Assembly (NCBI GenBank): GCA_014925825.1
Contig: JACGCK010000015.1
Location: 124,001 to 188,000 of the forward strand
DNA: 64,000 bases
Direction of reading: 5' to 3'
DNA from: Pholiota molesta
Lineage: Eukaryota > Basidiomycota > Agaricomycetes > Agaricales > Strophariaceae
Numbering within the stretch: the first letter of the stretch is position 1; every line of letters begins with the position of its first letter. This document shows positions 33,601 through 46,811 of this stretch, piece by piece. Below the pieces are notes generated by a model. That model was not told where the DNA came from. It did not search any database and saw nothing but the letters and a program-made list of their open reading frames with translations. The translations under genes and the position numbers were made by a program.

Positions 33601-36600
33601 TATGGGACCAACGACCTAATTTTCGATATTCATTAATATTGGAAGATATTGAATCTGCAGTGTAGTGCCACTCACTCGGCCGTTGACAATCAGCGCTGAT
33701 TGACCAGGAACAAGTTGAAGTTTCCGAGCAACAAGGCGACTTGTCTTCACATAATCGTAATACTCTTCTGGCAATATGTGGTCCAGCTTAATGCCTCCCG
33801 TTAAACTTTCGGCAGAGGTTTTCTGGTCTAGAGGAGCTTGTGTACCATCGCTAGGTGTAGCGATACCTTCGAGGCCAAGGGCAGACAAAAGCGTTCCAGG
33901 GGTCGCCTTGGATAAGAGTTCGCGAGTATGGAGATGTGCGAGAAGCCAGGACGCAGGCGGACGTGCAGCACTTCCAGAAGCATCGGGTGTGGTTGGATTG
34001 TGAATAAATGCAATGCGCGTCTTTGAGTCAGACGTCTGTTTCAATACGATGTGAATAGAATTTTATTTCAATGTGCAAAGAGACTTACCAGCGAATTGAT
34101 AGCCTCCTTAATCAACTCTAAACCCGCCTCACTATCAAGGTCCGCAACGACATAGAGACTTTCGGAAATCGAGTCAAATTCAGGTGCTAGACGATGTCCG
34201 TTGAGAATTATTTACACAACTGAAGGAAGTAAACATACCAGGATAGAGATATGTTGCGGGCGAGATGCGGAAGTGAGTTTTCCCAAACAGTTCAGGAAGG
34301 TTCAAGATTCGCAGGTTTCCGCCAGTGCTCGATGGGTAGATATAGCTGTTGCGTCGAAGATTTGTAGTTGGAAGATCGTAGAAATAGTTCGACATAGAGT
34401 CGCCATGATTCGCGTCTGACAATGTGCCTTCATAGATCTATATATCATGACCGGAGCATAAGCCATGGGAAAAGTATAACACAGGTCCCGCTGACCTTCT
34501 CTTGTAAGATACCCATTTGTACAGCGATTTCATTTTGTAGATGGCGGAGAAAATCCTGACGTCATGGAAATCAGAATCACCAGCGTACAAGAAATAAGAT
34601 AATGAAGTCACCTCATTAATATCGAAATGCTTGCCATTGAAAAATGCATGACCACTGGGATTCTTCGAGACCGTAGCACCCAACCTCTCGGTATATACAG
34701 CAATTTTTTCCAGAGGAACGAGGTCTTCAGGCTGATCGCCAAAGATCGACGTTAGATCCGGAATGAGCTCGTCGGGTTTTTCCTGGGCCTCGACTTGAAG
34801 CAGGTGGTCATAGACTGTGCGGACTGCATCCCATGGAACAAGCTCTGTCTGCATATGGGCGGGCAACTGCAGCTGTGAAATCTGCATGTATGATGAGAAT
34901 TTAGTATCCAAGACTACCAATTCGAATAACATACGGCAGAAAGAAAATCTAGAGTCTTTTTCCTTCCATGATTCTTGATAAGATGGTAGAAGAGCTTCGT
35001 CATTTTCTTTCCTGTAAAAAGATTATCATGGGCTGGAGCAAGAATATTAAATGGGAACCACGCACCTTCTTCGGTTTCTGCTAATGGGACCAAGCCGAAT
35101 CGGATTGGGATATTGCGTTCGATGATACTCGACATCGCGCCAGCGATGAAATTCAAAGTCTGAATTCGAGAGAGATCGACAATTAGGATAACGTTGAACA
35201 GATTGGCCTTGACGTTGGGCAGAGCTCCAGGATACATGGGTCGCATGAGCTAGAATAAAAACCGAATGAGAAAAAAAAACCGGTTCATCATCGTAAACAT
35301 ACCGCGTAAAGAGAAGGATTCCATCGAGTGTATCTGGCAGGATAGATTTAGCTTTCAGACGATACTGCGACATAGAACAAAGCATACCGTTTATCTTTCT
35401 CCATATCATTCCACCAAACAATGATATCGCCTCCCTCTGGTCGGTCACTAGCATCAAACACCGCATCCATCCCAGCACCTTTCTGATTCGCCGCAATAGC
35501 AGGGTTCGTCAACAATTCAAACGCCTGCGCGCTGTCCAGGCCCTGCGAGATCAACGACTGCATCACCGCCCCCTCCTTCTTCAACAGCTTCAGCAGCCCG
35601 AACGGATGCACGTCCTTCACGTCGACCTGCAGCCCGTTGAGCCACATCGCGTTCAGGCCCTGCTGGACGCGCAGCGAGTTGGCGTGCAGCTCTTCGGTGA
35701 TGCTTTCATTGGCGCTGACGCGACGGGCGAGGGTAGTTGCGTATTTAGGGAAGTTTTGGGAGAGCTGGGTTAGGATGTTGAGAGGGTCGGACGACTCGGC
35801 GATGATTTGGGCGGCATTCGCTCCGAGAGCTGCAGAAAAAAAGTTCGTGATTGGGTCCAATGAATAAAGGAAATGGCCTTACTCTGAAGCTCCTCTGGCG
35901 TCAACGCAACACTCGAGTCTGGAGCAGAAGCATTCTCTGGGTGGGCAAAGAGAAGAGGGAGGAGGGGATCTATCCGTTGTTCCTCGCGTTCGTCTTTAGA
36001 GTTTGCCTTGGAATCGGATGCTCCTGAATTCATGACATTCAATATGGAATTAAAAATCAGGGATATAGGTCTACCTCCAGCATTTGCATTTCGATCATCG
36101 AGTGCAAGATAATCCATTTTCTTCAGATCAAGAGCCACACCATATCCAGATAGATAATTTCTTGACGTCGAGGGCACAGCAGGGGGATATGTCTAAACAC
36201 ATACTCCACGTGAGGGTCGAGTGTGTTGGTGAGCTTGAGGAGATACGTATGTAATTCTCGGAAGTTCGAAGACGCCAAGGACGCGTAGAGAATGGCTGTC
36301 CGGGGCGGACGCTCGAGAATTGCACCTGGAGGGGGGAAAATGTGATCGAACGTTAGAATCTTAGGCCTTGTTGGCGAACTACGACAAAGATACGGTCAGT
36401 AAGCGCTCAACGAATCAGAAAAGGAACATACACAAGACTGCCTGAGGCTGAGGAGGATCTATAGCTTCCACTCCAGCTAAATGCGCCAATGTCTCAACAT
36501 CACACACAACCTCTCCATACCAGTCTACCCATGATCCACATTCTTTCCCTCTAGTGAATAAATCTCTTTTGGTATCGTCGTGTTGATTATCCTCGTAATA

Positions 36601-37010
36601 ATTATAGAATGCCTCTAGTTTCGGGGTGGCAGCGTGCATTCCTAGGTGCATTTGAATAGTAGTCAAGGCTCCTTTGTCGCGAATAATTCCATTGTCGATG
36701 GCAAGCTCGAGAGCGGCCTGATGAATCGCTTCTGGCGTCATAGTAGGGTTTGCAGTTAGCCCATCTGGGCCGGTAAGGAGATCCACATATTCGAAGAATT
36801 GATCAGGGTTCTCTAGAGAAACAGTCTCTCTAAAGAAATGTTCAGTATACACACCGAATATATTGCATGATTGGCAACTCACAAAATCTCGGCTAGGAAC
36901 GAAGGTGCTGGCCACGACGACCGCAATTCCACCTTCACAGGGGGACTTGAAGTTCCTGCAGCCTGCAGAGCAGATAAGGCTGCAATGAGCAGCGAGACGG
37001 CTCTTTTCAT
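30624..37010 (-). CDS. UDP-glucose:glycoprotein glucosyltransferase (ER folding sensor)
   Basis: A minus-strand gene of at least 20 exons. It starts at 37010 with signal peptide [19 protein letters not shown]; exon 1 is 37010-36883 and exon 2 begins at 36829. It ends with the stop at 30624-30626. UGGT re-glucosylates misfolded N-glycoproteins in the ER so that calnexin rebinds them. Thioredoxin-like modules fill the N-terminal two thirds (F-D-H-I-F-P-P-P near 36330, V-D-L-S-R-I-Q near 35170). The C-terminal GT24 domain has F-L-D-V-L-F-P, then [10 protein letters not shown] at about 31710, with the metal-binding [12 protein letters not shown] and S-L-A-N-L-D-Q-D-L-P-N follow. The protein ends T-R-D-E-L, an H/KDEL-class retention signal. 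Internal exon borders between 31.1 and 36.4 kb were only partly traced, so the length (about 1,600 residues expected) is an estimate. Confidence 0.93.
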
Positions 37011-37295
37011 GTTCGTCTCTGAACATATGGTCGTGGTTGAAGTTGTTAATAACAGTTTCAAGTTCCAGCGAGCTCGCGACCACGACACGTCAACTCAACG
37101 TCAACTAACGATGTGGTTATCTGATAAGATAACGACATAGTGATTAGATTTATCGTCACGGGACCGAGATTTTTCATATTCTCCGCTGACTCGTTACTTT
37201 TTATATCTCTCTTAGCTGACTACTGATTTATAACTCGGGTTTATAGTCTTCGGTCATCTCGACTGTTCACTTACATCCCGTTTCTTTCTACAGCC
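37011..37295. promoter_or_regulatory. Divergent promoter region of UGGT and NMD3
   Basis: Only 285 bp separate the two start codons, so both promoters must lie here or overlap the first exons. The region is AT-rich with repeated gataa-type strings (37118-37150) and no clear TATA box placed for either gene. Confidence 0.6.
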
Positions 37296-39409
37296 ATGGA
37301 GTTTATCGCAGGACCAGCGGTTCATCGTGTTCTCTGTGCTGATTGCGGTATGATCTTATCTTTCTTGCTTTCGCAACGTACTGATCAGAGGCGTAGGGAC
37401 ACCTATCGTACCAAATTCTGCCAATCTATGCGTCGCTTGCCTACGAAATACGTACGTTTTGAACTACTCTATGTCTACATGTTCTGATCATTCTATAGCG
37501 TTGATATCACGGAAGGGATACCCAAGCAAGGTGCGTTTTGCATTAAGTCAGATCTGCAGACGGACTGACGAGATCTACATAGCTTCTGTCTCGTTTTGCC
37601 GCAACTGTGAACGCTTCCTATCACCACCTACGTCATGGTCCTTGGCGAAGCCCGAGTCGGCGGAATTACTGTCGATCTGTCTGAAGAAGCTGAAGGGATT
37701 GAATAAAGTGCGCTTGACGGAGGCCCACTTCATCTGGACGGAACCTCATTCGAAACGATTACGGGTATCGATGACGATACAAAAAGAGGTGCGTTGTATG
37801 ACATATGTGCCCATGGACGACTGTTGAATTTTCTTAGGTTCTAACGAACACGATCCTGGAACAAACATTCGAAATGAGTACCTCGTCCAGCACGGCCAGT
37901 GCCCTGACTGCGCAAAACTCGCCGCCAAAAACACTTGGAAAGCCCTCGTCCAGGTGCGACAAAAAGTGCCTCACAAGCGTACTTTCTTGTACCTCGAGCA
38001 ATTGATCCTCAAGCATAATGCGCAAAAGGACACCATCTCGATCAAGGAGGTTCGCGATGGTCTGGACTTTTTCTACAGCCAGAAAAGTCATGCTCTGAAA
38101 ATGGTGGAATTCTTGGCCAGTGTTGCACCAATAAAGTGAGCTTCATTTTCCGATGCCAGACAACGACGATATTAACATCTGAACCAGATCAAAATCATCG
38201 GAGCAACTGCTGTCCTCGGATATCCAAGCAGCACCGCCAACTTCAAATACACATTCTCCGTCGAGATCGTCCCAATATGTAAAGACGACCTTGTCTGCAT
38301 CCCTTTGAAGCAAGCACGTACTTTGAGCAACATCAATCCATTGACAGTGTGCACTCGCGTCGGCAACTCGTTACAGCTTCTCGATCCACAAACGCTACAG
38401 ACGTGCGATATTCCTTCCCAGATCTACTGGAGAGCGCCCTTCGATTCACTCGCATCCGTCACGGATCTCGTGGAATTCACATCCTCGACATCGAGCTAGA
38501 CCACTCTCGGACACGAGGTAAACTCTCCTGGCAGACGCTCAAGTCGCTCTCGCGGGCGCCTTCACTTCCAGCGGAACGATGGCGACGATGATAGCATGGA
38601 CTACGAATCCACGGGCTTCGCCAACCAGTATTCCACACGCGCACCATCTCGGCTCCATCCTCCAGCCAGGCGACACCGCGCTAGGCTACTTCCTCACGAA
38701 CGCCAACTACAACTCGGACCACTTGCCGACTGCCGCAGGCGCGGATACCGGATATCATCCTCGTGAAGAAGACGTACCCGAACCGGCGCAAGAAGAGCAA
38801 GGCCCGCAACTGGAAGCTGCGCAGCATCGCGAAGGAGCGGGCGAAGACGGCGAGACGAGCGGCGCGCGGGGCGCGATCGGGCGCATGGGGGACGCGACCA
38901 GAAGAAGGTCGAGCAGGACTACGAGCTGTTCCTCAGAGACCTGGAGGAGGATCCGGAGCTGCGGGCAGGCATCAACTGTACAAGGCCCCTGAGGTCGCGA
39001 TGGCACCCCCCGAGGCCCGACCAGGAAATCGAAGAAGAAGGCACAGTTCGCGATGGAGGTCGACGAGGCGGCGGTGCCTGAGACAGTGGAGGTCCTGCGT
39101 TCGAATGCCGTCGGAAATCCAGAGGACGAGGAGAATGAAGAGGAAGAGCCTGATTTCCCTGATGTCAAATTGGACGAGCTTTTGGAAGGCTTCGACGAGT
39201 TGACACTTGGGGGTGATCATGGAGAGGATGGAGAACATCAAGAAACGATGTATAAGCGAGCGGTGGATGGTACGGATATGCATCCTATTGTTGGTTGTAA
39301 TAGAGTCGCGACATTTACCAATTTGTATCATACTCGGAAATACTCCAAAAGTAGATACAAATGGAATATCCGGTTTCTAAGATTTTCTGACATTTCAGCG
39401 CTTAGCTAG
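37296..39409 (+). CDS. NMD3: 60S ribosomal export adaptor Nmd3 (frame broken many times)
   Basis: Nmd3 binds the joining face of pre-60S subunits and supplies the Crm1 export signal. Readable exons: 37296-37347, 37397-37451, 37499-37530, 37583-37788, 37838-38135 and 38188 onward. Zinc-binding pairs are seen as C-A-D-C-G, C-V-A-C, F-C-R-N-C-E and G-Q-C-P-D-C. Later conserved blocks are F-L-Y-L-E-Q-L-I-L-K-H-N-A, F-S-V-E-I-V-P-I-C-K-D-D-L-V, V-C-T-R-V-G-N-S-L, L-V-K-K-T-Y-P-N-R-R-K-K and an acidic E-E-E-E-P-D-F-P tail. Continuity requires about 12 frame changes, nearly all one missing base, near 37874, 38229, 38480, 38527, 38575, 38628, 38645, 38837, 38890, 38976 and 39011, plus one opposite shift near 38735. 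The protein is essential in yeast, so sequence error is more likely than loss. The 3' end is uncertain. Confidence 0.9.
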
Positions 39410-39576
39410 CGATTGTTATGAGTAGAAATTGAGGAAGAGCCAAGTTGAGTTTGTCACGCTTGAGGTGAGGAGTCACTGTGTCACGTCACTAGTGGTTTGC
39501 GAATTCCGCTGTCGGACCTGCTCAACGTCGACCTCGGCGACCAACATCCCACTAATTACCTTCTCTCATCGTCAAC

Positions 39577-42414
39577 ATGCAAGACGGACGTGCTCCGAGG
39601 TATTTAGCTCCTGCTCCCTTCTGACCCAACTCTAACGACTCGTCAGGATCAAAAACCGCGCGCCGGCTGCGATTCAAGTAAATGATTTGTACATACATGC
39701 TTATGCGGTCCTAACTGTTCTTTAGATCACAGCGGAGCAGCTTTTGCGAGAGGTATGTGCGCAAATATATATTTATTACACTTGACTAAGAGATATCTAG
39801 GCTCAAGAGCGACAAGAAACAGCGTTTCGCGCGCCGAAGCAGAGAGTGAAGATTTCGAGGAACTTCACGAGTACCGAGGCCGAAAGAGAAAGGAATTCGA
39901 GGAGCGAATTCGGAGGACAAGAGGAAGCATGTACGTTGTTGCCACTCTGCATTAACTTTCTCTCATGATATGATTGATATAGAAAGGAATGGCTACAATA
40001 CGCAAATTGGGAGGTCGTACCAAACTCTTCCAACTAGACACTCGATCTAACTCCACAAAGGCCTCGCAAAACGAATTCGCGCGTTCACGATCCATTTCGA
40101 ACGTGCCCTCGATGTCGATCCGCGAAGCATCCAGCTCTGGCTCTCCTACACAGAAATGGAGCTCAAGTCGCGCAACGTCCAACATGCCCGGAACTATTCG
40201 ACAGGGCCGTCACCCTTCTCCCTCGCGTCGACCAGCTGTGGTACAAATACGTCTACCTAGAGGAGCTGCTGCAGAACGTGCCTGGTGCCCGACAGGTGTT
40301 CGAGCGCTGGATGCAGTGGGAGCCGGAGGACAAGGCGTGGCAAGCCTACATCAAGCTCGAGGAAAGATACCAGGAACTTGACCGCGCTAGTGCGATATAC
40401 GAGAGATGGGTAGCCGTTAGGCCGGAGCCACGGGTATGGGTGAAATGGGGCAAGTTCGAGGAAGAGCGGAGTCGTGTCGACAAAGCACGCGAGGTGTTCC
40501 AGACGGCGCTGGAGTTCTACGGTGACGAAGAAGAGCAAGTGGAAAAGGCACAGGCCGTTTTCAGTGCCTTTGCCAAGATGGAAACCCGGTTGAAGGAATA
40601 TGAACGAGCGCGGGTCATTTACAAGGTGGGCTCTATTCTACGCATCCTAGAATTTTCACTAACGTGCCTTCTGTAGTTCGCCCTCTCTCGCATCCCACGA
40701 GCCAAATCCGCCGGTCTATATGCTTCATATACCAAATTCGAAAAGCAACACGGAACGCGGAGTACCCTCGAAAATACCGTGTTGGGCAAGCGTCGCATCC
40801 AATACGAAGAAGAGCTAAGCCATGATGGTCGGAACTATGACGTGTGGTTTGACTATACACGGTTGGAAGAAGGTGCCCTTCGCGATTTGAAAGACGAGGG
40901 TGCGACCCAGGAAGAGCTGGATGCTGCCACCGCTCGTGTACGTGAGGTGTATGAGCGGGCAGTGTCGCAAGTGCCTCCAGGTGGCGAGAAAAGGCACTGG
41001 AGACGGTATATCTTTTTGTGGCTGGATTACGCCTTGTTTGAAGAGATTGAAACGAAGGTCAGCCTCAGATACTTCTTTAGATCTGTTTGAACGACCTATC
41101 TGACAGTTGTGTGCGTCTATTCAGGACTATCCGAGAACACGGCAGATTTATCAGACTGCCATACAACTCGTCCCTCACAAACAATTTACCTTTGCCAAAC
41201 TATGGTTAATGTTTGCCAAGTTCGAGATTAGGCGGCTCGAGCTAACTTCTGCTCGCAAAATCTTGGGCACTGCTATCGGTATGTGTCCTAAGGAAGCTTT
41301 ATTCAAAGGATACATAGACCTTGAAATTGAGGTAAAAATCACTGCTTATTCTCAGATCTCAATATACTCATTTCTTGCTTTATATAGCTTCGTGAATTTG
41401 ATCGCGCACGGACACTCTACGAAAAGTACTTGGAGGTATATACTTCCTCACCTCTTCCAGCTCCTTAGCAATTGCTAATTACTTTTCGTGTACGCAGTAT
41501 GACCCTTCTAACTCAACTGCTTGGATCAAATATGCCGAGCTTGAAGCTCAGCTGCAGGACTTCGCACGTACACGTGCCATCTTCGACCTCGCCGTCTCGC
41601 AATCGCCGTTGTCCATGCCCGAGCTGCTTTGGAAGGCGTACATCGACTTTGAAGTCGAAGAGGGCGAGCGCGAGACTGCGCGCGCGTTGTACGAGCGCCT
41701 CATTGCGCTTAGCGGCCATGTGAAAGTGTGGATCTCGTATGCCATGTTCGAAGCAGAGCCCATCCCGCTGCCGAGGGCGGAGCGCGAAGAAGAGGAGGAA
41801 GAGGACGAGGACGAGGAACAAGAGCGCAAGATGGCGCCCGGCGATCCGGCGCTTGCCAGGCAAGTCTTCGAGCGTGGCTACAAGGATCTGAAGAGCAAGG
41901 GCTTGAAACAAGAGGTATGTTCTACCATCGCGTCAGCTGACATGGAATATCGCTCATATTTACTTGTACTTCTCTAGCGCATTGCTTTGCTGCATATTTG
42001 GAAGACTTTCGAAGAGAACCACGGCTCTCCGGAAGACGTCAAGAAGGTCGAGGGCATGATGCCTATCCAAGCCCGTGTGCGGCACGTCGACCAAGAAACG
42101 GGCCAAATGGTCGAAGGTTCGTCATTTTTTCCTGCTTTCGGATATCACTCTTGTATACTTATAACTGTCATGTAGACTGGGACTTCGTGTTCGCCGACGA
42201 CGAGAGGGAGGCGCATCCAACGTCGTTCAAATTTATGCAAATGGCACATGCGTGGAAACAATCGCAGGCGAAGGCTGGCGCAGGAGGAACTTCTGGTCTT
42301 CTGGCTGGCTTCGCTGCAGCCAAAGCTACCGCAGAAAGCGAGTCCGAAGAGGAAGATGAAAGTGACGGAGATGAGAAAAGTGATGTGGCGAGTTCTGGGG
42401 ACGAGGAAGAGTAG
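39577..42414 (+). CDS. CLF1: Pre-mRNA splicing factor Clf1 (Crooked-neck, HAT repeats)
   Basis: Clf1 is a scaffold of the NineTeen complex in the spliceosome, built of HAT helical repeats. Twelve exons: 39577-39599, 39647-39677, 39726-39752, 39801-39930, 39983-40013, 40061-40625, 40677-41057, 41125-41331, 41388-41435, 41498-41914, 41978-42116 and 42176-42414. The summed length is 2,238 nt, and three missing single bases (near 39848, 40097 and 40195) would make it 2,241, i.e. 746 residues. HAT signatures include [27 protein letters not shown] and [13 protein letters not shown]. Acidic low-complexity stretches lie at about 41785-41820 and at the C-terminus. From 40200 on the frame is clean. The three breaks continue the cluster seen in NMD3. 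Confidence 0.94.
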
Positions 42415-44077
42415 ACTGCGGGCCTTTCGAATCACTCTACTGTTTTTAATATGGCATTTATTATTTTGTACTTGCAGCTTTGACCTTCTTATTGATGTAT
42501 CTGGTCTGTTTCAATGTAGACGAGCTTCTACTCAAATCTTGGATGACATTCATGTTTCCGTAAGCCAGTAGGTAACTGGTAAAGAACCAAGTTCTAGTCC
42601 TCCAAAACGGCGAGAATCGTAAATGTTGAATGTAGACAATGTTAATTTATCTCGGTGTGCGATATGTACAAGAAACCTTTTGGGAAGAGATGCTTTACAA
42701 AGTATCCAGGGAAGAAAAAAGACGAACGAACAACCAAGGGAAAGAAAATCAACCTAAAGTCCGCAAACAGAATCCCCGAAGATCACCCCGAAGGGGAGAC
42801 CAAGATGTCTCCAAAAAAATATTAAAACGCAAAAATAATGAAGAGGAAAATGAGAATGCGAATGACGAAAAAGATAAGAAAGATGAGCCCATCATCGTCA
42901 ATGCGTGTCGTAAGAGTGATAGATTATGTTAAGGATAAGTAACTTTGGGGTGTAGTAGGAGGATGAGGAGAGCCAAGAGATTGAAACACAAGGCTACAGA
43001 TAAATAATCGGATGATGCGCACGGATGGGTTCTAGCGCCCAAGGGTTCTAGTCTGGCCTAATGCCTCGATGGAATCGGGCGATTAGCCATCGTCGATCCA
43101 TGAACGCGAGAGGTGCAGCAGTCGAACGGAAGGGGCACAGCACGCATATACTGTACGTGCGAACTCTAAAAGAAAATATCCCAGATGATGAATAATACAA
43201 GGGCTCTACATAGTGTAGGCCTAAAGAGAAGAATGCGAGAGATAGGGGAAGAGAGAACGATGAAATTAGAAGTGAAGGCGATATATACAATGTGGGTGGA
43301 TGGAGTGAAAAGGGGAAAACGAGAACGAGCGGGACAACCAAACGAGTGGAAGGCAAAGATCATACATTGCAGGACCGTCAGCGCTAACGGCTAACGGAGG
43401 ATGGACCGGGGTTGGAGCGGGTTAGACGTTGAGAGGGATGATAAATAGTGGGAGCGATGGGATGTCGGATGGTCCAGGATTTTGTGGGGTATGTTGGTGC
43501 TGGCGAATCAGCGTTGAATTCGCTCCGGATAAAGGAAGGTGTGTGTAGCGGCAGAGTAGGTGGATATGCGGCATAACGGACAATGAGACAGATAAATCGC
43601 AAAAGGGTAAGCAAGGAGCATGGAGGCTGGCGACACCGTCCCTTTGGTAAGCGGTGGTGCACAGGCGTTGGCAAAGACGAAGGCAAAGGAGGCGGGGGGC
43701 GCATAGGTGCACGGGCATGTAATGCACTCTGCGCAGGACGATAGGCATTGCCGAAGAAAGTCCTCCCGCTATGGGCGAAGAGACATGCTGCTGCCGCAGA
43801 TGTCAACCGGGAGGGCTATACCATCCCCGGAGCCTATTAGTGCAGGGGATGACCGGACGATGAAGGCATCACATGATGGCCAAGTCCTGGTAGAGGTAAA
43901 GGTGCCGAAGGGGGTTCAGTAAACAAAGGAGCGTGGGTGTTGGTAGAGGGGGAGAAGGAAGAGTACACTGCTCCTTGAAATTGGAGGTCGAAGTAAGCAG
44001 GAATTTAGCACATTTTCCAATAGCTAGGCGGCATGCAGGCTAAAGAAAAGGGCGTGGATAGTTCAAAAGACAGACGG
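42415..44077. other. Intergenic between CLF1 and MSS4 (converging genes)
   Basis: Contains both 3' regions. A Lys/Asn/Glu-rich 97-codon frame at 42639-42932 (+) reflects A-rich composition and has no domain. Minus-strand frames at 43.05-43.8 kb are Pro/Ser/His-rich without support. Confidence 0.6.
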
Positions 44078-46811
44078 TTATTCCGCTTTGAACTTCTCCA
44101 CCTCCTCCCCACCCCGCATGATAGCCCTCATGAACGCGAAGAAGCGGTCCCCATACTCCCCAGGCGGCACAGGACTGATCTTATGCTAAAACATCCCCGA
44201 AAATTTATAAAAAAAATCAATCTTCAGTTCCGCTCCATCCACCAGAACACAGGAACACAGGACACTCACGCGATCCGCCGACATCCCCTTCCACACATGC
44301 TCGACTTTCTTGAAGAAATTATAGGGCGTCAGGATGTCGATGACGCCCAGGTAGTATATCGTGCTGAGCGGCTCGTTGTTGTCGTCCGTCGCGCGCAGGC
44401 CTCCCTCGTCCTGATAGAACACGAATTGCTGGCGGTCGCCTGTGTCTTCCTCTGGGAGGCGTACCGTGTGTTTACCGAGCCGCTTGGGGTCGGATGAGCG
44501 CATAGCCCGGCGCATGGCGATGGCTTCCGGTGATGACGAGCCCACTTGCGAGAGCTTGCTGCGTCGTGTTTCCGGAAGAATGGGCTAGAGACACGAGTGT
44601 GTCAGTAATCTATGGAATATATGAAATAGCGCATATTTTTGAAAACACGTACCGAAAACACCTTGAGCGTATTCCGCCTCAGATTATCCTTATTCCCTCT
44701 CGACATATTGTGTATCCCCACCAGCAAACTATAGTCCATCACATGTATGCTCTTCAGAAACTCCGTGTCCCTTCTAAGCTGCTCCGTCAGCAGCGCGCAT
44801 TTCTCCGGGCCCAGCACCAGGCGGTTGCCGCGGTTGATCCAGTTCAGGTCCTTCAGCACCGCGCGCGGGTTCTGCGCGGCCTTCTCCTCCGGGTACTCAC
44901 GGCCGACCGTGCTGCCCTTCAGGTCGTACGTCTCGTGCACGTCCTTGTGCGGCGGGAAGAGGTTGTTCATGATGACGAAGTGGATCTTGCGCCCGTGCGG
45001 GAGCTTCACGCGGTGCAACCCGTAGAAGCGGCTCAGCAGCGTGTGCGGGTTTTCCTGCACGTGCGCGTAGTACTGCTTGAGGATGCTCAGTAGGAACTTG
45101 TGCTCGGAGTGCCGGATGGTCTTGATGATGAAGCGGTAGTCGCGCGAGAAGTAGAAGAAGGAGCCGGATTTCCCGGGCGAGCCGAGCTCGGAGAGGATGT
45201 ATTTGGCGGTGAGGGAGAGCAGGTAGTCGGCGGGGTCCAGTTGGAAGCTGTCTTCGCGCAGGTAGCGGAACACCCAGGGCGCGTAGTCTTTGAACTTGAA
45301 ATCATATTTCGCGGATGGCGTCAGCTCATTGCCAACACTGTGCAGCGTTAGCATGTCGTAACGACCAGGGTAAGGATGACATACATGTCAAATGAAAACT
45401 TATGCCGCGCGACGAAATCTTCGTCCCGCAGCGGTCGCTTGACCTTGGCCTGACACCGCGACACCTGAGAACAAGATTGAAATAAAAATAGATGAGTATA
45501 CAAGCCGCCGCCGCAGACACATATAGAATAACGCACGCCAATTCGGATGCCGGTCAGCATGTTGTACATGAGCACATAGTTCACATGGTCCTCGCCGATC
45601 AGGTTGCCCACGAGCGGCGCCTCCTGCACATGGCCGTCGGCCCCGCCCTGCTCGCCCGCGCGCGTCATCGCCGCCTCGGCCTCCTGCTGCGCCTTGGCGC
45701 GCTTCGACATGCGCTCGCGCCGGATGCGCTCCGCCTGTATCTCGATGTCCGACTCCAGCTCCAGCGACACCCCGCCGTCCGCCAGCGCGGCGTCGTCGTA
45801 CGGCTGCGACGCGCCTTTGCCGTGCGGGCGGTGTTTCGGCGTCAGGGGCGTCGAGCCCGTGGTGTTCCGCCGGGTGGGTCGAACTTCGGCGATGGAGGGT
45901 GGTTGGAGGTAGCCATCGATGGACAAATGGTTGTCGTGCTTCGACGAGGAGGCCACCGCAGGATGTTGTGGTGATATTGGAGGGGTCGGAGAAGTTATGA
46001 CAGCGCGGAGTGCAGTGTGTGATGGTTTAGTGTCAGTTGACGACCGTTGTAGCTGTGTGGACGTTAAACCCGGTCGAGGATAAGTAGCGGTCGTCGAGGC
46101 TGTCGATGCCGATGGAGACCGCAGGCGCTCAGAAACCATGTCACTGTCGCTCGGCGTTCGATAGTGGTTGTAGGAAGCTGGGGAGTCCGATTGGGCTTGC
46201 CGCAGGACCGGAGCAGGTGCAGGCGGCTCGAATGACGATGATGATGGGCTAACACAGGGATACTCCGCGTCGTCGTCTTCCGCTCTGTGTTCTACACTAG
46301 CAGGAGGCGAAGGAGGCGGCGGACCAGCATGAGAATAGGTGCTGTCCGGCCGGATGGCTTGCAGAACGGGCTTCCCCACTCGGTCGTAGAATGGCTGAGG
46401 CGGGGTGCCAGACTCGATCTCAACGGTGTCCTCGGTGACCCTCACGATATGTATCTCCTGCCTCTCCTGTGTTTTGGCTATGCTGTGGACATAAAGAGGA
46501 TTTATCATTGGCGGAGGGTGAGAGGGAGATTCGGTCTCTCGTTCTCGGTGCGCGGGGTTGATGGTGTGTGTCGACGACTGCGAGGAGATGGAGAGCGCGA
46601 CCGAAGACCTCGAGGTGGGTGTTAGCGGTGCTGTCCGATACGATGCCCCTGTCGATGACACGGCGGAGGTCGGTGAGAGCAGGGGTTGCCGGTGCTGCTG
46701 TTGGGTGCTATCAAACTGCAACCCGAGTCTTCCAGGCGGTGACGACGATGGCGACGACGACCGCGACCGCGAGCGCTGGCGCTGAGGGATAAGAAGGGCG
46801 GCACTCGCCAT
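44078..46811 (-). CDS. MSS4: Phosphatidylinositol-4-phosphate 5-kinase (Mss4 type)
   Basis: Five exons on the minus strand: 46811-45537, 45464-45385, 45337-44653, 44584-44270 and 44185-44078; 820 residues. The enzyme makes PI(4,5)P2 at the plasma membrane and controls actin, endocytosis and cell-wall signalling. The first 400 residues are a Ser/Pro/Thr-rich, presumably disordered region with a basic/acidic coiled stretch ([12 protein letters not shown]). The PIPK domain follows: P-A-D-Y-L-L-S-L-T, the ATP loop [13 protein letters not shown], the I-I-K-T-I lysine, [29 protein letters not shown], and [12 protein letters not shown]. The C-terminus, [13 protein letters not shown], is typical. The start at 46811 gives the longest frame; no competing upstream exon was seen. 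Confidence 0.94.

Noticed and set aside
42639..42932. 97-codon Lys/Asn/Glu-rich frame after CLF1
   Set aside because: A-rich 3' region composition; no domain, and it lies where the CLF1 3' UTR is expected.
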